From JAFGVL01 sp964546015 (GTDB lineage: Bacteria; Bacteroidota; Bacteroidia; Bacteroidales; Paludibacteraceae): DNA of 64,000 nt. Numbering within the stretch: the first letter of the stretch is position 1; every line of letters starts with the position of its first letter. A model generated the notes under the pieces. That model saw nothing but the letters and a program-made list of their open reading frames with translations, was not told the origin of the DNA and made no database searches. The position numbers were made by a program, and so were the translations under genes. The stretch is taken from assembly GCA_964546015.1 (NCBI GenBank), contig CAZJHO010000004.1, positions 62,001 to 126,000 on the forward strand, given 5' to 3'. This document shows positions 8,752-17,730 of this stretch, piece after piece.

Positions 8752-9261
8752 TTAGCGTTTATAGTCTTTCAAATGATTTCTCAAGCGATGTCTGGCGGAG
8801 AAGATACGACTTTTTACCGTACCCACCGGAATTTGTATTTTCTCTGCGATTTCGTGGTATTTAAACCCATCCACATACATCGAAATTGGAAGTCGGTATT
8901 CTTCCGAAAAACTATTAATACACTTGTTTATTTCATTCATTGTGCACGCTCCTTCAGGTGTGTCAAAACCTGATGATTTGGCTGGTGTTTGGAATAAATA
9001 TGAATTATTTGCTTGCTCGTTTACTGTCTGATTTCGAGACTCGCGACGATAATTATTAATGAAAATATTTTTCATTATAGTAAGTACCCAGCCTTTAAAA
9101 TTTTTATCATCAGTAAATTTTTCTTTGTTAGTCAATACTTTAAGCGTTGTTTCTTGTAATAGGTCTAAACTCTCATCGCGATTGCTTGTTAGCGTACGCG
9201 CAAATTGAAGCATATTGCCTTGAAGTTGGATTAATTTTTCCTCTAAATTATTTTTTTTCAT
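8752..9261 (-). CDS. ECF-type RNA polymerase sigma factor
   Basis: A 169-residue sigma-70 family protein of the extracytoplasmic-function class. Region 2 is seen in DESLDLLQETTLKVL and FKGWVLTIMKNIFINNYRR (residues ~28-77). A linker follows, then region 4 with helix-turn-helix ISMYVDGFKYHEIAEKIQIP and GTVKSRIFSARHRLR (about 125-163). No anti-sigma gene is adjacent: the downstream neighbour is mltG behind a terminator and the upstream neighbour is divergent. The regulon is unknown. Confidence 0.92.
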   Translation of the reverse strand: MKKNNLEEKLIQLQGNMLQFARTLTSNRDESLDLLQETTLKVLTNKEKFTDDKNFKGWVLTIMKNIFINNYRRESRNQTVNEQANNSYLFQTPAKSSGFDTPEGACTMNEINKCINSFSEEYRLPISMYVDGFKYHEIAEKIQIPVGTVKSRIFSARHRLRNHLKDYKR

Positions 9262-9446
9262 AAAGTTCCTCCTTGTTTTAACACTTATTTTTGATAGCTG
9301 CTTGATGGGGTTAATAAATAAAAATACGGTTTTAAAGACTTCTTAAACAATTCAATCAGCTTATACTAAGTTACTAAAAATATCGCAAAATATTTCTATA
9401 TTCGCAAAGTTTTTAATTTTTTTGTTTTCCAAAAATTTTGTATATT

Positions 9447-9977
9447 ATGTCGAAATTTTTTCTCGAATTATTAAAAAAAAGACGGAGTTTTCGTCGATTT
9501 ACATCGCAAGCCGTTGAACCTGAAAAAATAGAGCTATTAAAAAGAGCCGTTTTAATGTCTCCGGCAGGCAAACGCTCAAACCCGTGGGAATTTATTATCG
9601 TTCAGGATAAAGAAATACTTGAAAAACTTTCGACTTGTCGTGAACATGGTGCCGAGTTTGTAGCTCGTGCGCCTTTGGCTTTTGTTATTATTGGCGATAC
9701 CGAAAAAACAGACACTTGGATAGAAGATTGTTCTATTGCTGCGATTATTTTGCAACTTGCTGCAACCGATCTCGGTTTGGGTTCATGTTGGGCACATTGT
9801 CGTAATCGTAAAAAAGCCGATGGTACGCTTGCTGAGGATTTTGTCCGGCAAACGCTCAATATTCCCTCTAAATATGGTGTGCTCAATATGATTGCTATTG
9901 GTTATAAAGACGAAGAGCGAAAGCCATTTGAAGAAGAAAAACTTCAGTTTGAGAAAATTCATAACGAAAAATTTTAA
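9447..9977 (+). CDS. nitroreductase-family FMN oxidoreductase
   Basis: A 176-residue flavoprotein of the nitroreductase superfamily (small NADH dehydrogenase/oxygen-insensitive type). FMN-contact features are RRSFRRF at the N-terminus, MSPAGKRSNPWEFIIV (about 35-50) and the C-terminal GLGSCWAHCRNR with a GYKDEERKP tail. The ATG at 9447 is used; the first in-frame alternative start is a TTG three codons upstream. A near-consensus -7 box TATATTCG (9397-9404) lies upstream. The physiological substrate cannot be told from sequence. Confidence 0.88.
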   Translation: MSKFFLELLKKRRSFRRFTSQAVEPEKIELLKRAVLMSPAGKRSNPWEFIIVQDKEILEKLSTCREHGAEFVARAPLAFVIIGDTEKTDTWIEDCSIAAIILQLAATDLGLGSCWAHCRNRKKADGTLAEDFVRQTLNIPSKYGVLNMIAIGYKDEERKPFEEEKLQFEKIHNEKF

Positions 9978-10014
9978 TCTTGACTTTTAGTTCTTGATTC
10001 TAATACTAAAAAAA

Positions 10015-10329
10015 ATGAAAAAAGACGACAAACTTTCATGGGGAATTACGCTGCTGTTTTTCGGTATCCTGTTTTTGCTCAAAGTATGGGGGCAAGCTCC
10101 CGCCGAGTTGGCACGCTATGCATTCGATGTTCGGAACTACCCAATTATTATTGGTATTATTTTTTTGATTTTTAACGATACTCGAAGCATCGGGATTACG
10201 CTATTGGTACTTGGGCTTTTTATGCGGATAGAATACCTGATTCATTTAACCAAACCATTTTCGGTATATATTATCCCTGTGTTGATGATTGTGATTGGGG
10301 TGATTTTCGTAGTTAGAAAAGGAAAATAA
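10015..10329 (+). CDS. small multi-pass membrane protein (LiaF/DUF5668-like N-terminal fold)
   Basis: A 104-residue integral membrane protein with about four hydrophobic segments (residues ~8-25, 42-56, 58-72, 80-98) and a basic KDDK N-terminus. The pattern SWGITLLFFGILFLLK followed by IIIGIIFLIF resembles the short membrane domain found in LiaF-type and DUF5668 proteins, a tentative match. It lies between the nitroreductase and the DUF2520 gene with 37 bp and 3 bp spacing, suggesting one transcript. Start at ATG 10015; an upstream alternative start would only add seven residues. Confidence 0.6.
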   Translation: MKKDDKLSWGITLLFFGILFLLKVWGQAPAELARYAFDVRNYPIIIGIIFLIFNDTRSIGITLLVLGLFMRIEYLIHLTKPFSVYIIPVLMIVIGVIFVVRKGK

Positions 10330-10332
10330 ACG

Positions 10333-11112
10333 ATGAAAATAGTAATTATTGGTGCGGGAAACCTTGCTACGCAACTTGGTTTAAATCTGAAGCAAAGAGG
10401 AAGTGATGTCGTACAGATTTACAGTCATACGGAAGCTTCGGCAAAAGTTTTAAGCGAATTGCTTCAAGTGCCTTATACCACCGATATTACAACGATTTTA
10501 TCCCAAGCTGATATTTATTTATATGCTATAAAAGATGATATTTTGCCGGAAATAGTAAAGCAAATGCCTATTCAAGCAGGCTTGCATGCGCATACTGCAG
10601 GAAGTATTGATGTTTCTGTCTTTAAAGGAATAAAAGAAAACTTTGGAGTATTCTACCCTATGCAAACTTTCTCGAAAAATAAGAAAGTTGATTTTTCAGA
10701 AATTCCGATTTTTATTGAAGCCAACACAGATGTAAATTTACAAATTCTGCGAGATTTTGCTGCGCAGCTTTCCGACAATGTAATTGATTGCGATTCGAAA
10801 CAGCGAATGGCTCTGCATCTAGCAGCTGTTTTTAGTTGTAATTTTATCAATCATTTATTTCATATCGCAAATAATATTTTACAAGAAAACGAGTTAGATT
10901 TTAAACTTATGTTGCCATTAATTAACGAAACAATAGAGAAATTACGATTTCTTTCACCCTCAGAGGCACAAACCGGTCCTGCTGTCCGTAACGACCAAAC
11001 TATTATGAAAAAGCATATGGACTATTTAAAAAATATGCATGAAGAAAAGAAGATTTACAAAATTTTGAGTGAAAATATTTTGAAATTGAGAGAGAAAAAT
11101 TATGAGAGATAA
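10333..11112 (+). CDS. Rossmann-like/DUF2520 domain NAD(P)-binding protein
   Basis: A 259-residue protein with an N-terminal dinucleotide fold (IVIIGAGNLATQLGLNL, residues 3-19) like ProC/pyrroline-5-carboxylate reductase. A DUF2520 helical domain follows (HLAAVFSCNFINHLFHIAN, about 161-179, and LSPSEAQTGPAVRNDQTIM). The family is conserved in Bacteroidota with unknown substrate. The gene overlaps the KdsC-like gene by 11 bp, so the two are translationally coupled. Confidence 0.85.
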   Translation: MKIVIIGAGNLATQLGLNLKQRGSDVVQIYSHTEASAKVLSELLQVPYTTDITTILSQADIYLYAIKDDILPEIVKQMPIQAGLHAHTAGSIDVSVFKGIKENFGVFYPMQTFSKNKKVDFSEIPIFIEANTDVNLQILRDFAAQLSDNVIDCDSKQRMALHLAAVFSCNFINHLFHIANNILQENELDFKLMLPLINETIEKLRFLSPSEAQTGPAVRNDQTIMKKHMDYLKNMHEEKKIYKILSENILKLREKNYER

Positions 11113-11632
11113 AAACTTTAAAGAACTATTGACAGAAGTAAAAGCCATGGTTTTTGATGTAGATGGTGTGCTTTCTACTACTGCTATTCCGCTTTACCCT
11201 AATGGAGAGCCGATGCGCGTAATCAATACAAAGGACGGATATGCCCTGAATTTAGCTTGCCGCCGAGGTTTTCCTATGGCTATTATCACAGGTGGTGCTG
11301 CCGATTCGGTGCGTGTTCGTTTCGAAGGACTGGGCTTTAAAGATGTGCATTTAAAAGTACACAAGAAAAAAGAAAAATTGCAAGAATTTTTAGAAAAATA
11401 CAATTTAAAGCCGGAAGAAGTACTTTTTATGGGCGACGATATCCCCGACTACGAATGTATGAAAATAGTGGGCATTCCGGTTTGTCCGGCAGATGCAGTG
11501 CCTGAAATTAAAAAAATTTCTGTTTATGTTTCGGACAAAAGCGGGGGTCATGGTTGTGCACGCGATGTTGTAGAACAGGTGCTTAAAGCACAAGGTCTCT
11601 GGATGAACGATGTGGAAGCATTTGGTTGGTAA
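11102..11632 (+). CDS. KdsC-like HAD phosphatase (3-deoxy-D-manno-octulosonate 8-phosphate phosphatase type)
   Basis: A 176-residue C0-type HAD hydrolase lacking a cap domain, as in KdsC, which dephosphorylates Kdo-8-P for LPS core synthesis. Motif I is FDVDGVLS (residues ~18-25), motif II ITGG, motif III lysine lies around KVHKKKEKL and motif IV is MGDDIPD (about 111-117). The C-terminal GGHGCARDVVEQVL segment matches the family. It sits between the DUF2520 gene and UbiA, a grouping common in Bacteroidales. No kdsA/kdsB is in the window. Confidence 0.85.
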   Translation: MRDKNFKELLTEVKAMVFDVDGVLSTTAIPLYPNGEPMRVINTKDGYALNLACRRGFPMAIITGGAADSVRVRFEGLGFKDVHLKVHKKKEKLQEFLEKYNLKPEEVLFMGDDIPDYECMKIVGIPVCPADAVPEIKKISVYVSDKSGGHGCARDVVEQVLKAQGLWMNDVEAFGW

Positions 11633-11656
11633 AAATTCATATCTAAAAAATATTAT

Positions 11657-12661
11657 ATGAACTATCTAAATCTTATTCGGTACAAAAATCTGCTTTTTAT
11701 TGCAGGTTTTCAGTTGTTATTGTTTTACTGCATCTGTTCTCCGGTATTAGAAGTATTTCAAATAGATGCAGCCCTAAGTAATACAATGCTTGTTTTATTG
11801 ATTGCTTCTTCTGTTTTGATAGCTGCAGGAGGATTTGTTATAAATGATTATTTTGATACCCGGATAGACCAGCTGAACCGTCCGGACAAGGTAATTGTTG
11901 GTAATTCGGTATCAAAGCGTTGTGCATCATTGCTTCATCAAATCTTTACTATAGTAGGTGTTTTGATGGGACTTCTTGTGGCGTATTATGTGCGAAGTAT
12001 TACATTAGGGCTTATAATTGTTTTTATTCCAGGTTTATTGTGGTTTTATTCAGCCAGTTACAAGCGTCAATTTTTGTTAGGGAATATTGTTGTAGCATTT
12101 ATGGCAGCTTTTGTACCTTTGGTTGTGCTTATTGCTCAAAGTGCTTTTTTGTTTAAACAATATGGTGATTTAATTCAACAAACTCCTGTTAATGTGATTC
12201 TATACGGTTGGTTTTGTGGATTTACTTTATTTATCTTCCTTACTGTTTTGATTCGTTCGATAATTAAAAACATGGTAAACGAATATGGCGAACGCGAAAT
12301 GGAATCTCGGACATTACCTATAGTTATTGGAATGCCAAAAACTAAGATTTTGCTTTATGCGTTAATCGGACTGGTAATAGCTTTAGCTATATGGTTTTAT
12401 TTCGTGTTTATAGATAGATTTATTCTTTTCCAAGAAGCAAACAGCTCATTAGCTATTCGATATATTATTTTCGGCATTCTACTGCCTTTCGGTATTTTGG
12501 TTTATCTTTTGATAAAAGCAAAAGAACCAGACGATTACGAACAAGCAGCCATATTTGTAGGTTTTATCCTCATTCTTGAAGCATTATTTAGTTTTGTGTT
12601 TTATTTTTTATTGGCAAAGGCATGGGGTTTACCTCTATTTGGTATCTTTTTAATACAATAA
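11657..12661 (+). CDS. UbiA-family prenyltransferase (geranylgeranylglycerol-phosphate geranylgeranyltransferase-like)
   Basis: A 334-residue polytopic membrane protein with about eight to nine TM segments. The prenyl-diphosphate/Mg site is NDYFDTRIDQLNRPDK (about residues 63-78). A second acidic region, usually DxxxD, appears here as NEYGEREMESRTLP (about 210-223). Bacteroidota homologues are usually annotated as geranylgeranylglycerol-phosphate geranylgeranyltransferase; the true acceptor in bacteria is uncertain. Only 4 bp separate it from maf. Confidence 0.82.
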   Translation: MNYLNLIRYKNLLFIAGFQLLLFYCICSPVLEVFQIDAALSNTMLVLLIASSVLIAAGGFVINDYFDTRIDQLNRPDKVIVGNSVSKRCASLLHQIFTIVGVLMGLLVAYYVRSITLGLIIVFIPGLLWFYSASYKRQFLLGNIVVAFMAAFVPLVVLIAQSAFLFKQYGDLIQQTPVNVILYGWFCGFTLFIFLTVLIRSIIKNMVNEYGEREMESRTLPIVIGMPKTKILLYALIGLVIALAIWFYFVFIDRFILFQEANSSLAIRYIIFGILLPFGILVYLLIKAKEPDDYEQAAIFVGFILILEALFSFVFYFLLAKAWGLPLFGIFLIQ

Positions 12662-12665
12662 ATTC

Positions 12666-13247
12666 ATGCTCGATAATCTTAAAAAATACAATATTATACT
12701 CGGATCACAATCACCTCGAAGGTTGGAATTACTCAAAGGTATTGATATACCATTTACGGTAAAAGTAATGGATGGTTTAGAGGAAATTTATCCTGAAGAA
12801 TTGAAAGCGGAAGAAATTCCGCTTTTTTTAGCCGAACTGAAGGCGTCGGCATACCTGCCTGAAATGAATGACGATACTTTGGTTATTACTGCTGATACTA
12901 TTGTGTGGAATGATGGAAATATACTTGGAAAACCTGTAGATTTAGAGGATGCCCGGAAAATAATCCGACAACTTTCCGGAAAAACACACGAAGTTTTCAC
13001 AGGTGTTTGTGTGCGAACAAAAGCAAAAAAAGTCTGTTTTTCGGCAGCTTCTCGTGTAACTTTTGCAAATTTGCAAGAAGATGAAATTGATTATTATCTT
13101 AAACATTATCATCCATTGGATAAAGCTGGGGCGTATGGTGTACAAGAATGGATTGGCTATATTGCAGTAGAGCATATTGAAGGTTCGTATTTCAATGTAA
13201 TGGGATTACCTATACAGCGGCTTTATAGAGTATTAAAGGAGTTTTAA
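12666..13247 (+). CDS. maf: Maf-type nucleotide pyrophosphatase
   Basis: A 193-residue cytosolic enzyme that hydrolyses non-canonical or modified NTPs (dTTP/UTP-type) to NMP and PPi. The Maf signature ILGSQSPRRLELL lies at residues 11-23; TADTIVWNDGNILGKP (about 76-91) and DKAGAYGVQEWIG (about 155-167) complete the active site. It directly follows the UbiA gene. Length is typical. Confidence 0.92.
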   Translation: MLDNLKKYNIILGSQSPRRLELLKGIDIPFTVKVMDGLEEIYPEELKAEEIPLFLAELKASAYLPEMNDDTLVITADTIVWNDGNILGKPVDLEDARKIIRQLSGKTHEVFTGVCVRTKAKKVCFSAASRVTFANLQEDEIDYYLKHYHPLDKAGAYGVQEWIGYIAVEHIEGSYFNVMGLPIQRLYRVLKEF

Positions 13248-13304
13248 TCTTTTGTGGAACAAGATTTTTTGACGACCTTTGCAATCTATTTATAAAAAAT
13301 TAAA

Positions 13305-14552
13305 ATGAAATCCAGAAAAAGTCAAAGACAGAGTCAACCTGGGAGAGGCAAGTCTGTCGGAAATGCGAGTAGTTCGAAGCGTATGGACACTCCTAAAACA
13401 GGTAGTTATAAAGAAAAAAAAGAATCTTTCGATAAGCCGGAACAAACTCGAAGCTTTAAAAGAAAGGTTGATGATGAATCGTTTCAAAAGCCTACTTATG
13501 GAGAAAAACCTGCTCGTAGTTCCCGAAAAAGCGATAATTTTTATTCTTCAAATCGTTTTGAAAAAGAAAAAGGAGGGAATTTCGAGAATGTAGGGAGAAA
13601 ACGCAATTTCAATAAACAATCGGACAATAATTTTACAGATAAGCGTAACTATAGCGAAAAACAAGCTTATAATCCACGAAGGAATGAAGAATCTTTTGTA
13701 GAAACCCGTTTTGAATCAGGAGTAAAGATGCGTTCGCGTAAGCTTACACCATCAAATACTGACTATAATCCCAATGACAAGTACTCTAAAAAGAAACAAT
13801 TAGAGTTTAACAAGAAAAAAATAGACCTCAACGCTCCGATGCGTCTGAATCGCTTTCTAGCTAATGCAGGTCTTTGTTCTCGTCGTGAAGCAGATGAATA
13901 TATCGCAGCCGGAGTGGTATCTGTAAATGGAGAAATAATTACCGAAATGGGCGCCCGAATTATCCCTGCCACTGACCGTATTTTATTCCATGATCAATTA
14001 GTGCGTTCCGAGAAAAAAGTATATCTTTTACTCAATAAACCCAAAGATTGCGTTACTACAACCGATGATCCGAATGCACGCCTCACAGTGATGGATTTAG
14101 TAAAAAATGCTTGTTCGGAACGCATTTATCCGGTGGGTAGATTAGACAGAAATACTACTGGCGTACTACTGCTTACCAACGATGGTGACATGGCTGCGCG
14201 TCTTACTCATCCAAAGTATAACAAGAAAAAAATATATCATGTGTTTTTGAATAAACCCGTAACAAAGGCTGATATGGAAAAAATAGCCAAAGGCATTATA
14301 CTTGAAGACGGTGAAATTCATGCCGACCATGTGGAGTATGTTGATATGGATGATAAAAAACAAGTAGGTATTGAAATTCACTCAGGTCGGAACCGTATTG
14401 TGCGCCGTATTTTCGAGCATTTGGGATACACTGTTGTTCGTTTGGATAGAGTATATTTTGCCGGATTGACAAAGAAAAAGCTTGCAAGAGGTAAATGGCG
14501 TTTCCTTACCGAAAAAGAAATCAATATACTTCGGATGGGAGCTTATGAATAA
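13305..14552 (+). CDS. RsuA/RluB-family rRNA pseudouridine synthase with long basic N-terminal extension
   Basis: A 415-residue protein. Residues 1-~175 are a low-complexity, Lys/Arg/Ser/Asn-rich tail without recognisable fold. An S4 RNA-binding domain follows (MRLNRFLANAGLCSRREADE, from ~181), then the catalytic domain with PVGRLDRNTTGVLLLTNDGD (about 277-296; catalytic Asp in GRLDR) and GRNRIVRRIFEHLGY (about 361-375). It probably modifies 23S rRNA near helix 93 as RluB does. Basic extensions of this kind are frequent in Bacteroidota homologues and may bind rRNA. Confidence 0.9.
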   Translation: MKSRKSQRQSQPGRGKSVGNASSSKRMDTPKTGSYKEKKESFDKPEQTRSFKRKVDDESFQKPTYGEKPARSSRKSDNFYSSNRFEKEKGGNFENVGRKRNFNKQSDNNFTDKRNYSEKQAYNPRRNEESFVETRFESGVKMRSRKLTPSNTDYNPNDKYSKKKQLEFNKKKIDLNAPMRLNRFLANAGLCSRREADEYIAAGVVSVNGEIITEMGARIIPATDRILFHDQLVRSEKKVYLLLNKPKDCVTTTDDPNARLTVMDLVKNACSERIYPVGRLDRNTTGVLLLTNDGDMAARLTHPKYNKKKIYHVFLNKPVTKADMEKIAKGIILEDGEIHADHVEYVDMDDKKQVGIEIHSGRNRIVRRIFEHLGYTVVRLDRVYFAGLTKKKLARGKWRFLTEKEINILRMGAYE

Positions 14553-14594
14553 TTAAGGATTTTTTAATTAGTACATTCATTGAAAATTGAAGAA

Positions 14595-16388
14595 ATGAAT
14601 CTTGAACAACAAATAACTACTTGCGTTATTGAAGCAATAGAAAAACTATATAATACTACTGTAACTACCGAACAAGTACAGTTGCAAAAAACTAAAAAAG
14701 AATTTAAAGGCGATATTACGGTCGTTATTTTTCCATTTGTAAAGACTGCACGCAAATCGCCCGAGCAAGTCGGACAAGAAATTGGCGAATATCTGCAAAA
14801 AAATACTCCTCTTGTTGACGGATTCAATGTAATTAAAGGATTTCTGAATCTTTCTATTACTGGTGAATACTGGGTTTCACAGTTGAACGAAATCAATAAA
14901 AATAAATCATTCGGCATAAAAAAAGCTGCTGAAAATTCACCGTTGACGATGATAGAATATTCGTCGCCAAATACAAATAAGCCACTGCATTTGGGGCATA
15001 TCCGCAATAATTTATTGGGCTATAGTTTGTCCGAAATAATGAAAGCTACCGGCAACAAGGTGGTGAAAACCAACATTGTAAATGACCGTGGTATTCATAT
15101 TTGTAAATCTATGTTAGCTTGGCAAAAATGGGGTAATGGAGAAACCCCTCAATCATCGGGCATGAAGGGAGACCATCTGGTGGGGAAATATTATGTTATT
15201 TTCGACCAAGAATATAAGGAGGAAATTAAAAACCTGATAATGCAAGGTCAATCCGAAGATGATGCCAAACGAAATGCTCCGCTTATGCTCCAAGCGCAAG
15301 AAATGCTCCGTAAATGGGAAGCCGGTGATTTGGCAACTGTTGCTCTTTGGGAAAAGATGAATAGCTGGGTTTATGCCGGATTCGACGAAACTTATAAAGC
15401 CCTCGGGGTTGATTTCGATTGCATTTATTATGAATCAGAAACATATCTGCTCGGCAAAAAAAAAGTAGAAGAAGGCTTGACAAAAGGTATCTTCTACCAA
15501 AAAGAAGATGGCTCTGTATGGGCAGATCTTACTGCTGATGGTTTGGACGAAAAACTATTACTTCGTTCTGACGGAACTTCGGTGTATATGACACAAGACA
15601 TTGGTACAGCAGCTCTCCGATTTGAAAAATATCCTATCGATAAAATGGTGTATGTAGTTGGTAATGAGCAAAATTATCACTTTCAAGTGTTGTCTGTCTT
15701 GTTGGATAAATTAGGGTTCAAGTGGGGCAAGGATTTGGTGCACTTTTCCTATGGAATGGTAGAATTGCCCGAAGGTAAAATGAAAAGTCGCGAAGGTACT
15801 GTTGTAGATGCCGATGATTTGATAAAAGAAATGATAGATACTGCTCGAGAAACATCTCACGAACTTGGTAAATTAGATAGTTGTACTCCTGAAGAAGCTG
15901 CTGATATAATTTGCATGGTAGGACTTGGAGCATTGAAATATTTTATTCTAAAAGTAGATCCTCGAAAAAATATGACCTTTAATCCGAAAGAATCGATTGA
16001 TTTTAACGGAAATACAGGTCCGTTTATTCAATATACGCATGCTCGTATTAAATCGGTGCTTCGTAAAGCTATCGAGCAAGGTATAACATTGCCGGTAGGC
16101 ATCAATAAATCTGTTGTGATTAATGAAAAGGAAACAGCATTGATTCAATTAATTGACGGATTTCCTACTATTGTACAGCAAGCTGCCGATGAATGTAGTC
16201 CGGCTGTAGTAGCCAACTATATTTATGAATTGGTAAAAGAATACAACCAGTTTTATCATGATTTTTCTATCTTAAAAGAAGAAAATCAAGCAGTGAAAGA
16301 AATGCGTTTGTTGCTTTCTGCCAATATTGCTAAAGTAATTAAAACCGGTATGAGTTTACTTGGAATTGAAGTGCCGGAAAGAATGTAG
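14595..16388 (+). CDS. argS: arginine--tRNA ligase
   Basis: A 597-residue class I synthetase. The ATG at 14595 (MNLEQQITTCVIEAIEKLY) is used because family members start here; a TTG five codons earlier is also open. An N-terminal Add-1 domain recognises the tRNA D-loop, the HIGH-type motif is KPLHLGHIRNN (about 135-145) and the KMSKS equivalent is GKMKSREGT (about 394-402), followed by the anticodon-binding DALR domain ending in the expected basic/aromatic tail. Length and order are normal. Confidence 0.95.
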   Translation: MNLEQQITTCVIEAIEKLYNTTVTTEQVQLQKTKKEFKGDITVVIFPFVKTARKSPEQVGQEIGEYLQKNTPLVDGFNVIKGFLNLSITGEYWVSQLNEINKNKSFGIKKAAENSPLTMIEYSSPNTNKPLHLGHIRNNLLGYSLSEIMKATGNKVVKTNIVNDRGIHICKSMLAWQKWGNGETPQSSGMKGDHLVGKYYVIFDQEYKEEIKNLIMQGQSEDDAKRNAPLMLQAQEMLRKWEAGDLATVALWEKMNSWVYAGFDETYKALGVDFDCIYYESETYLLGKKKVEEGLTKGIFYQKEDGSVWADLTADGLDEKLLLRSDGTSVYMTQDIGTAALRFEKYPIDKMVYVVGNEQNYHFQVLSVLLDKLGFKWGKDLVHFSYGMVELPEGKMKSREGTVVDADDLIKEMIDTARETSHELGKLDSCTPEEAADIICMVGLGALKYFILKVDPRKNMTFNPKESIDFNGNTGPFIQYTHARIKSVLRKAIEQGITLPVGINKSVVINEKETALIQLIDGFPTIVQQAADECSPAVVANYIYELVKEYNQFYHDFSILKEENQAVKEMRLLLSANIAKVIKTGMSLLGIEVPERM

Positions 16389-16451
16389 CAATCTTTTCCC
16401 AATTCTTTTAAAAGATAGACTTTAGCTATATGGAGAATTAAAAATAGATAG

Positions 16452-16481
16452 AAATTATGAAGTGTGAATAAATCATAATTT
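16452..16481. repeat. AT-rich inverted repeat downstream of argS
   Basis: AAATTATGA (16452-16460) is inverted as TCATAATTT (16473-16481), and a related TCATAATTC follows at 16500-16508. It lies in the 122-bp gap between argS and the TerC-like gene. It has no T tract, so it is a weak hairpin at best. Confidence 0.35.
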
Positions 16482-16510
16482 ATAATCGTTCTTTATAACT
16501 CATAATTCGT

Positions 16511-17431
16511 ATGATCTTTTCCATGATTTTGACCGTGGTCGGTCTATGTATTTTCGAAATTATTTGTAGTATCGACAATGCCATAATCAATGCCGATGTG
16601 TTACATACCATGGGTGAGAAAGCTCGTCGATGGTTTTTGATATACGGTATTTTCTTTGCCGTATTTTTTGCGCGTGGATTTATGCCCCTAATAATTATCT
16701 GGGCATTAAATCCCGAATATAGTTTGATACAAGTCTTTATGGCAACATTTAGCGGTGATCCTGCCGTGTCGGAATCTATTAAATCGACAGCACCTATTTT
16801 ATTTATGGGAGGAGGCAGTTTTTTGGTTTTGTTATTTGTACATTGGTTATTTTTGGAAAAAAAAAATTATGGTTTCTTTATTGAGAGGCATATCGAAAAA
16901 GCCGGAGTTTGGTTTTATGCAATATCTGCGATTTTTTTGGCTGCAATTGTGTGGTATTCGCTTAAGTTGAGCCCTTATGTGGCTTTTGGTGCAGTAGTCG
17001 GTTCTACAGCCTTTTTTATCACACACGGATTTAAGCAAAATGCCGAAAAAGAAGAGAAAAAATTAGCCTCAGGTAGCAGTAATTTATCAGATATTTCTAA
17101 AATATTATATTTAGAAATTATCGATTTAACTTTCTCCATTGATGGGGTTTTAGGGGCTTTTGCCTTTACTCTTGTTATTCCTTTGATATTGATTGGAAAC
17201 GGGATTGGAGCCTTTGTGGTGCGTGAGATTACTATTTCAAATGTGAAAAATATAAAGAAATACCGTTACTTGAAAAACGGAGCTATGTATTCTATTTTTA
17301 TACTCGGGGTAGTAATGGTAGCTGATGGTTTGGGTGCTCATGTCCCTGAATGGTTCTCACCGATAGCTACTATCAGTATTGTTTCTTATTTTTTCATAAA
17401 ATCCAAAAAAGAAATAAAAGCAGAAGTTTAA
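16511..17431 (+). CDS. DUF475/TerC-superfamily integral membrane protein
   Basis: A 306-residue membrane protein with about eight TM helices and the family's conserved acidic intramembrane motifs: EIICSIDNAIINADVL (residues ~18-33) and EIIDLTFSIDGVLGAFA (about 200-216), two inverted-topology repeats as in TerC/MntX-like exporters. Relatives are implicated in metal (Mn) export or tellurite resistance; the substrate here is unknown. A hairpin terminator follows the stop. Confidence 0.85.
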   Translation: MIFSMILTVVGLCIFEIICSIDNAIINADVLHTMGEKARRWFLIYGIFFAVFFARGFMPLIIIWALNPEYSLIQVFMATFSGDPAVSESIKSTAPILFMGGGSFLVLLFVHWLFLEKKNYGFFIERHIEKAGVWFYAISAIFLAAIVWYSLKLSPYVAFGAVVGSTAFFITHGFKQNAEKEEKKLASGSSNLSDISKILYLEIIDLTFSIDGVLGAFAFTLVIPLILIGNGIGAFVVREITISNVKNIKKYRYLKNGAMYSIFILGVVMVADGLGAHVPEWFSPIATISIVSYFFIKSKKEIKAEV

Positions 17432-17457
17432 TTTTGGTGTAATAATTATTGAGATGA

Positions 17458-17488
17458 AAATCCTCGTCATTTTATGATGGGGATTTTT
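17458..17488 (+). terminator. hairpin terminator after the DUF475 gene
   Basis: AAATCCTCGTCA pairs with TGATGGGGATTT (two G-T wobbles) around a TTTTA loop, followed by a T tract. It ends transcription before the dcw regulatory region. Confidence 0.75.
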
Positions 17489-17714
17489 TTATTCTTTTAT
17501 AAAAGCAGATAAAATGAAAATAAATTTTATTTTTTATGATAAATTCGGAATTATCAACAAAATATTTATTCCAATATAAATTTCCCCACGAATCAAAAAG
17601 AATTACCAACAAACTGTTCAATAGATATTTATGCTAAAAGTTTTGTTGATAGTATTTCTGAAAAAATGTTTATAATTTGTTGATAATCTGATTTGTTTTT
17701 GTTTATAAATATTT

Positions 17715-17730
17715 GTGGGGAAAAGTGGGG
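17715..17730 (+). promoter_or_regulatory. candidate MraZ operator (two TGGGG direct repeats)
   Basis: TGGGG at 17716-17720 and again at 17726-17730 are separated by a 5-nt spacer (AAAAG), a 10-bp period. This matches the published E. coli MraZ target of TGGGN repeats with 5-nt spacers. It lies 53 bp before mraZ, just upstream of the likely -7 region, which fits autorepression of the dcw cluster. An extra inverted CCCCA lies at 17584-17588. Confidence 0.6.
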
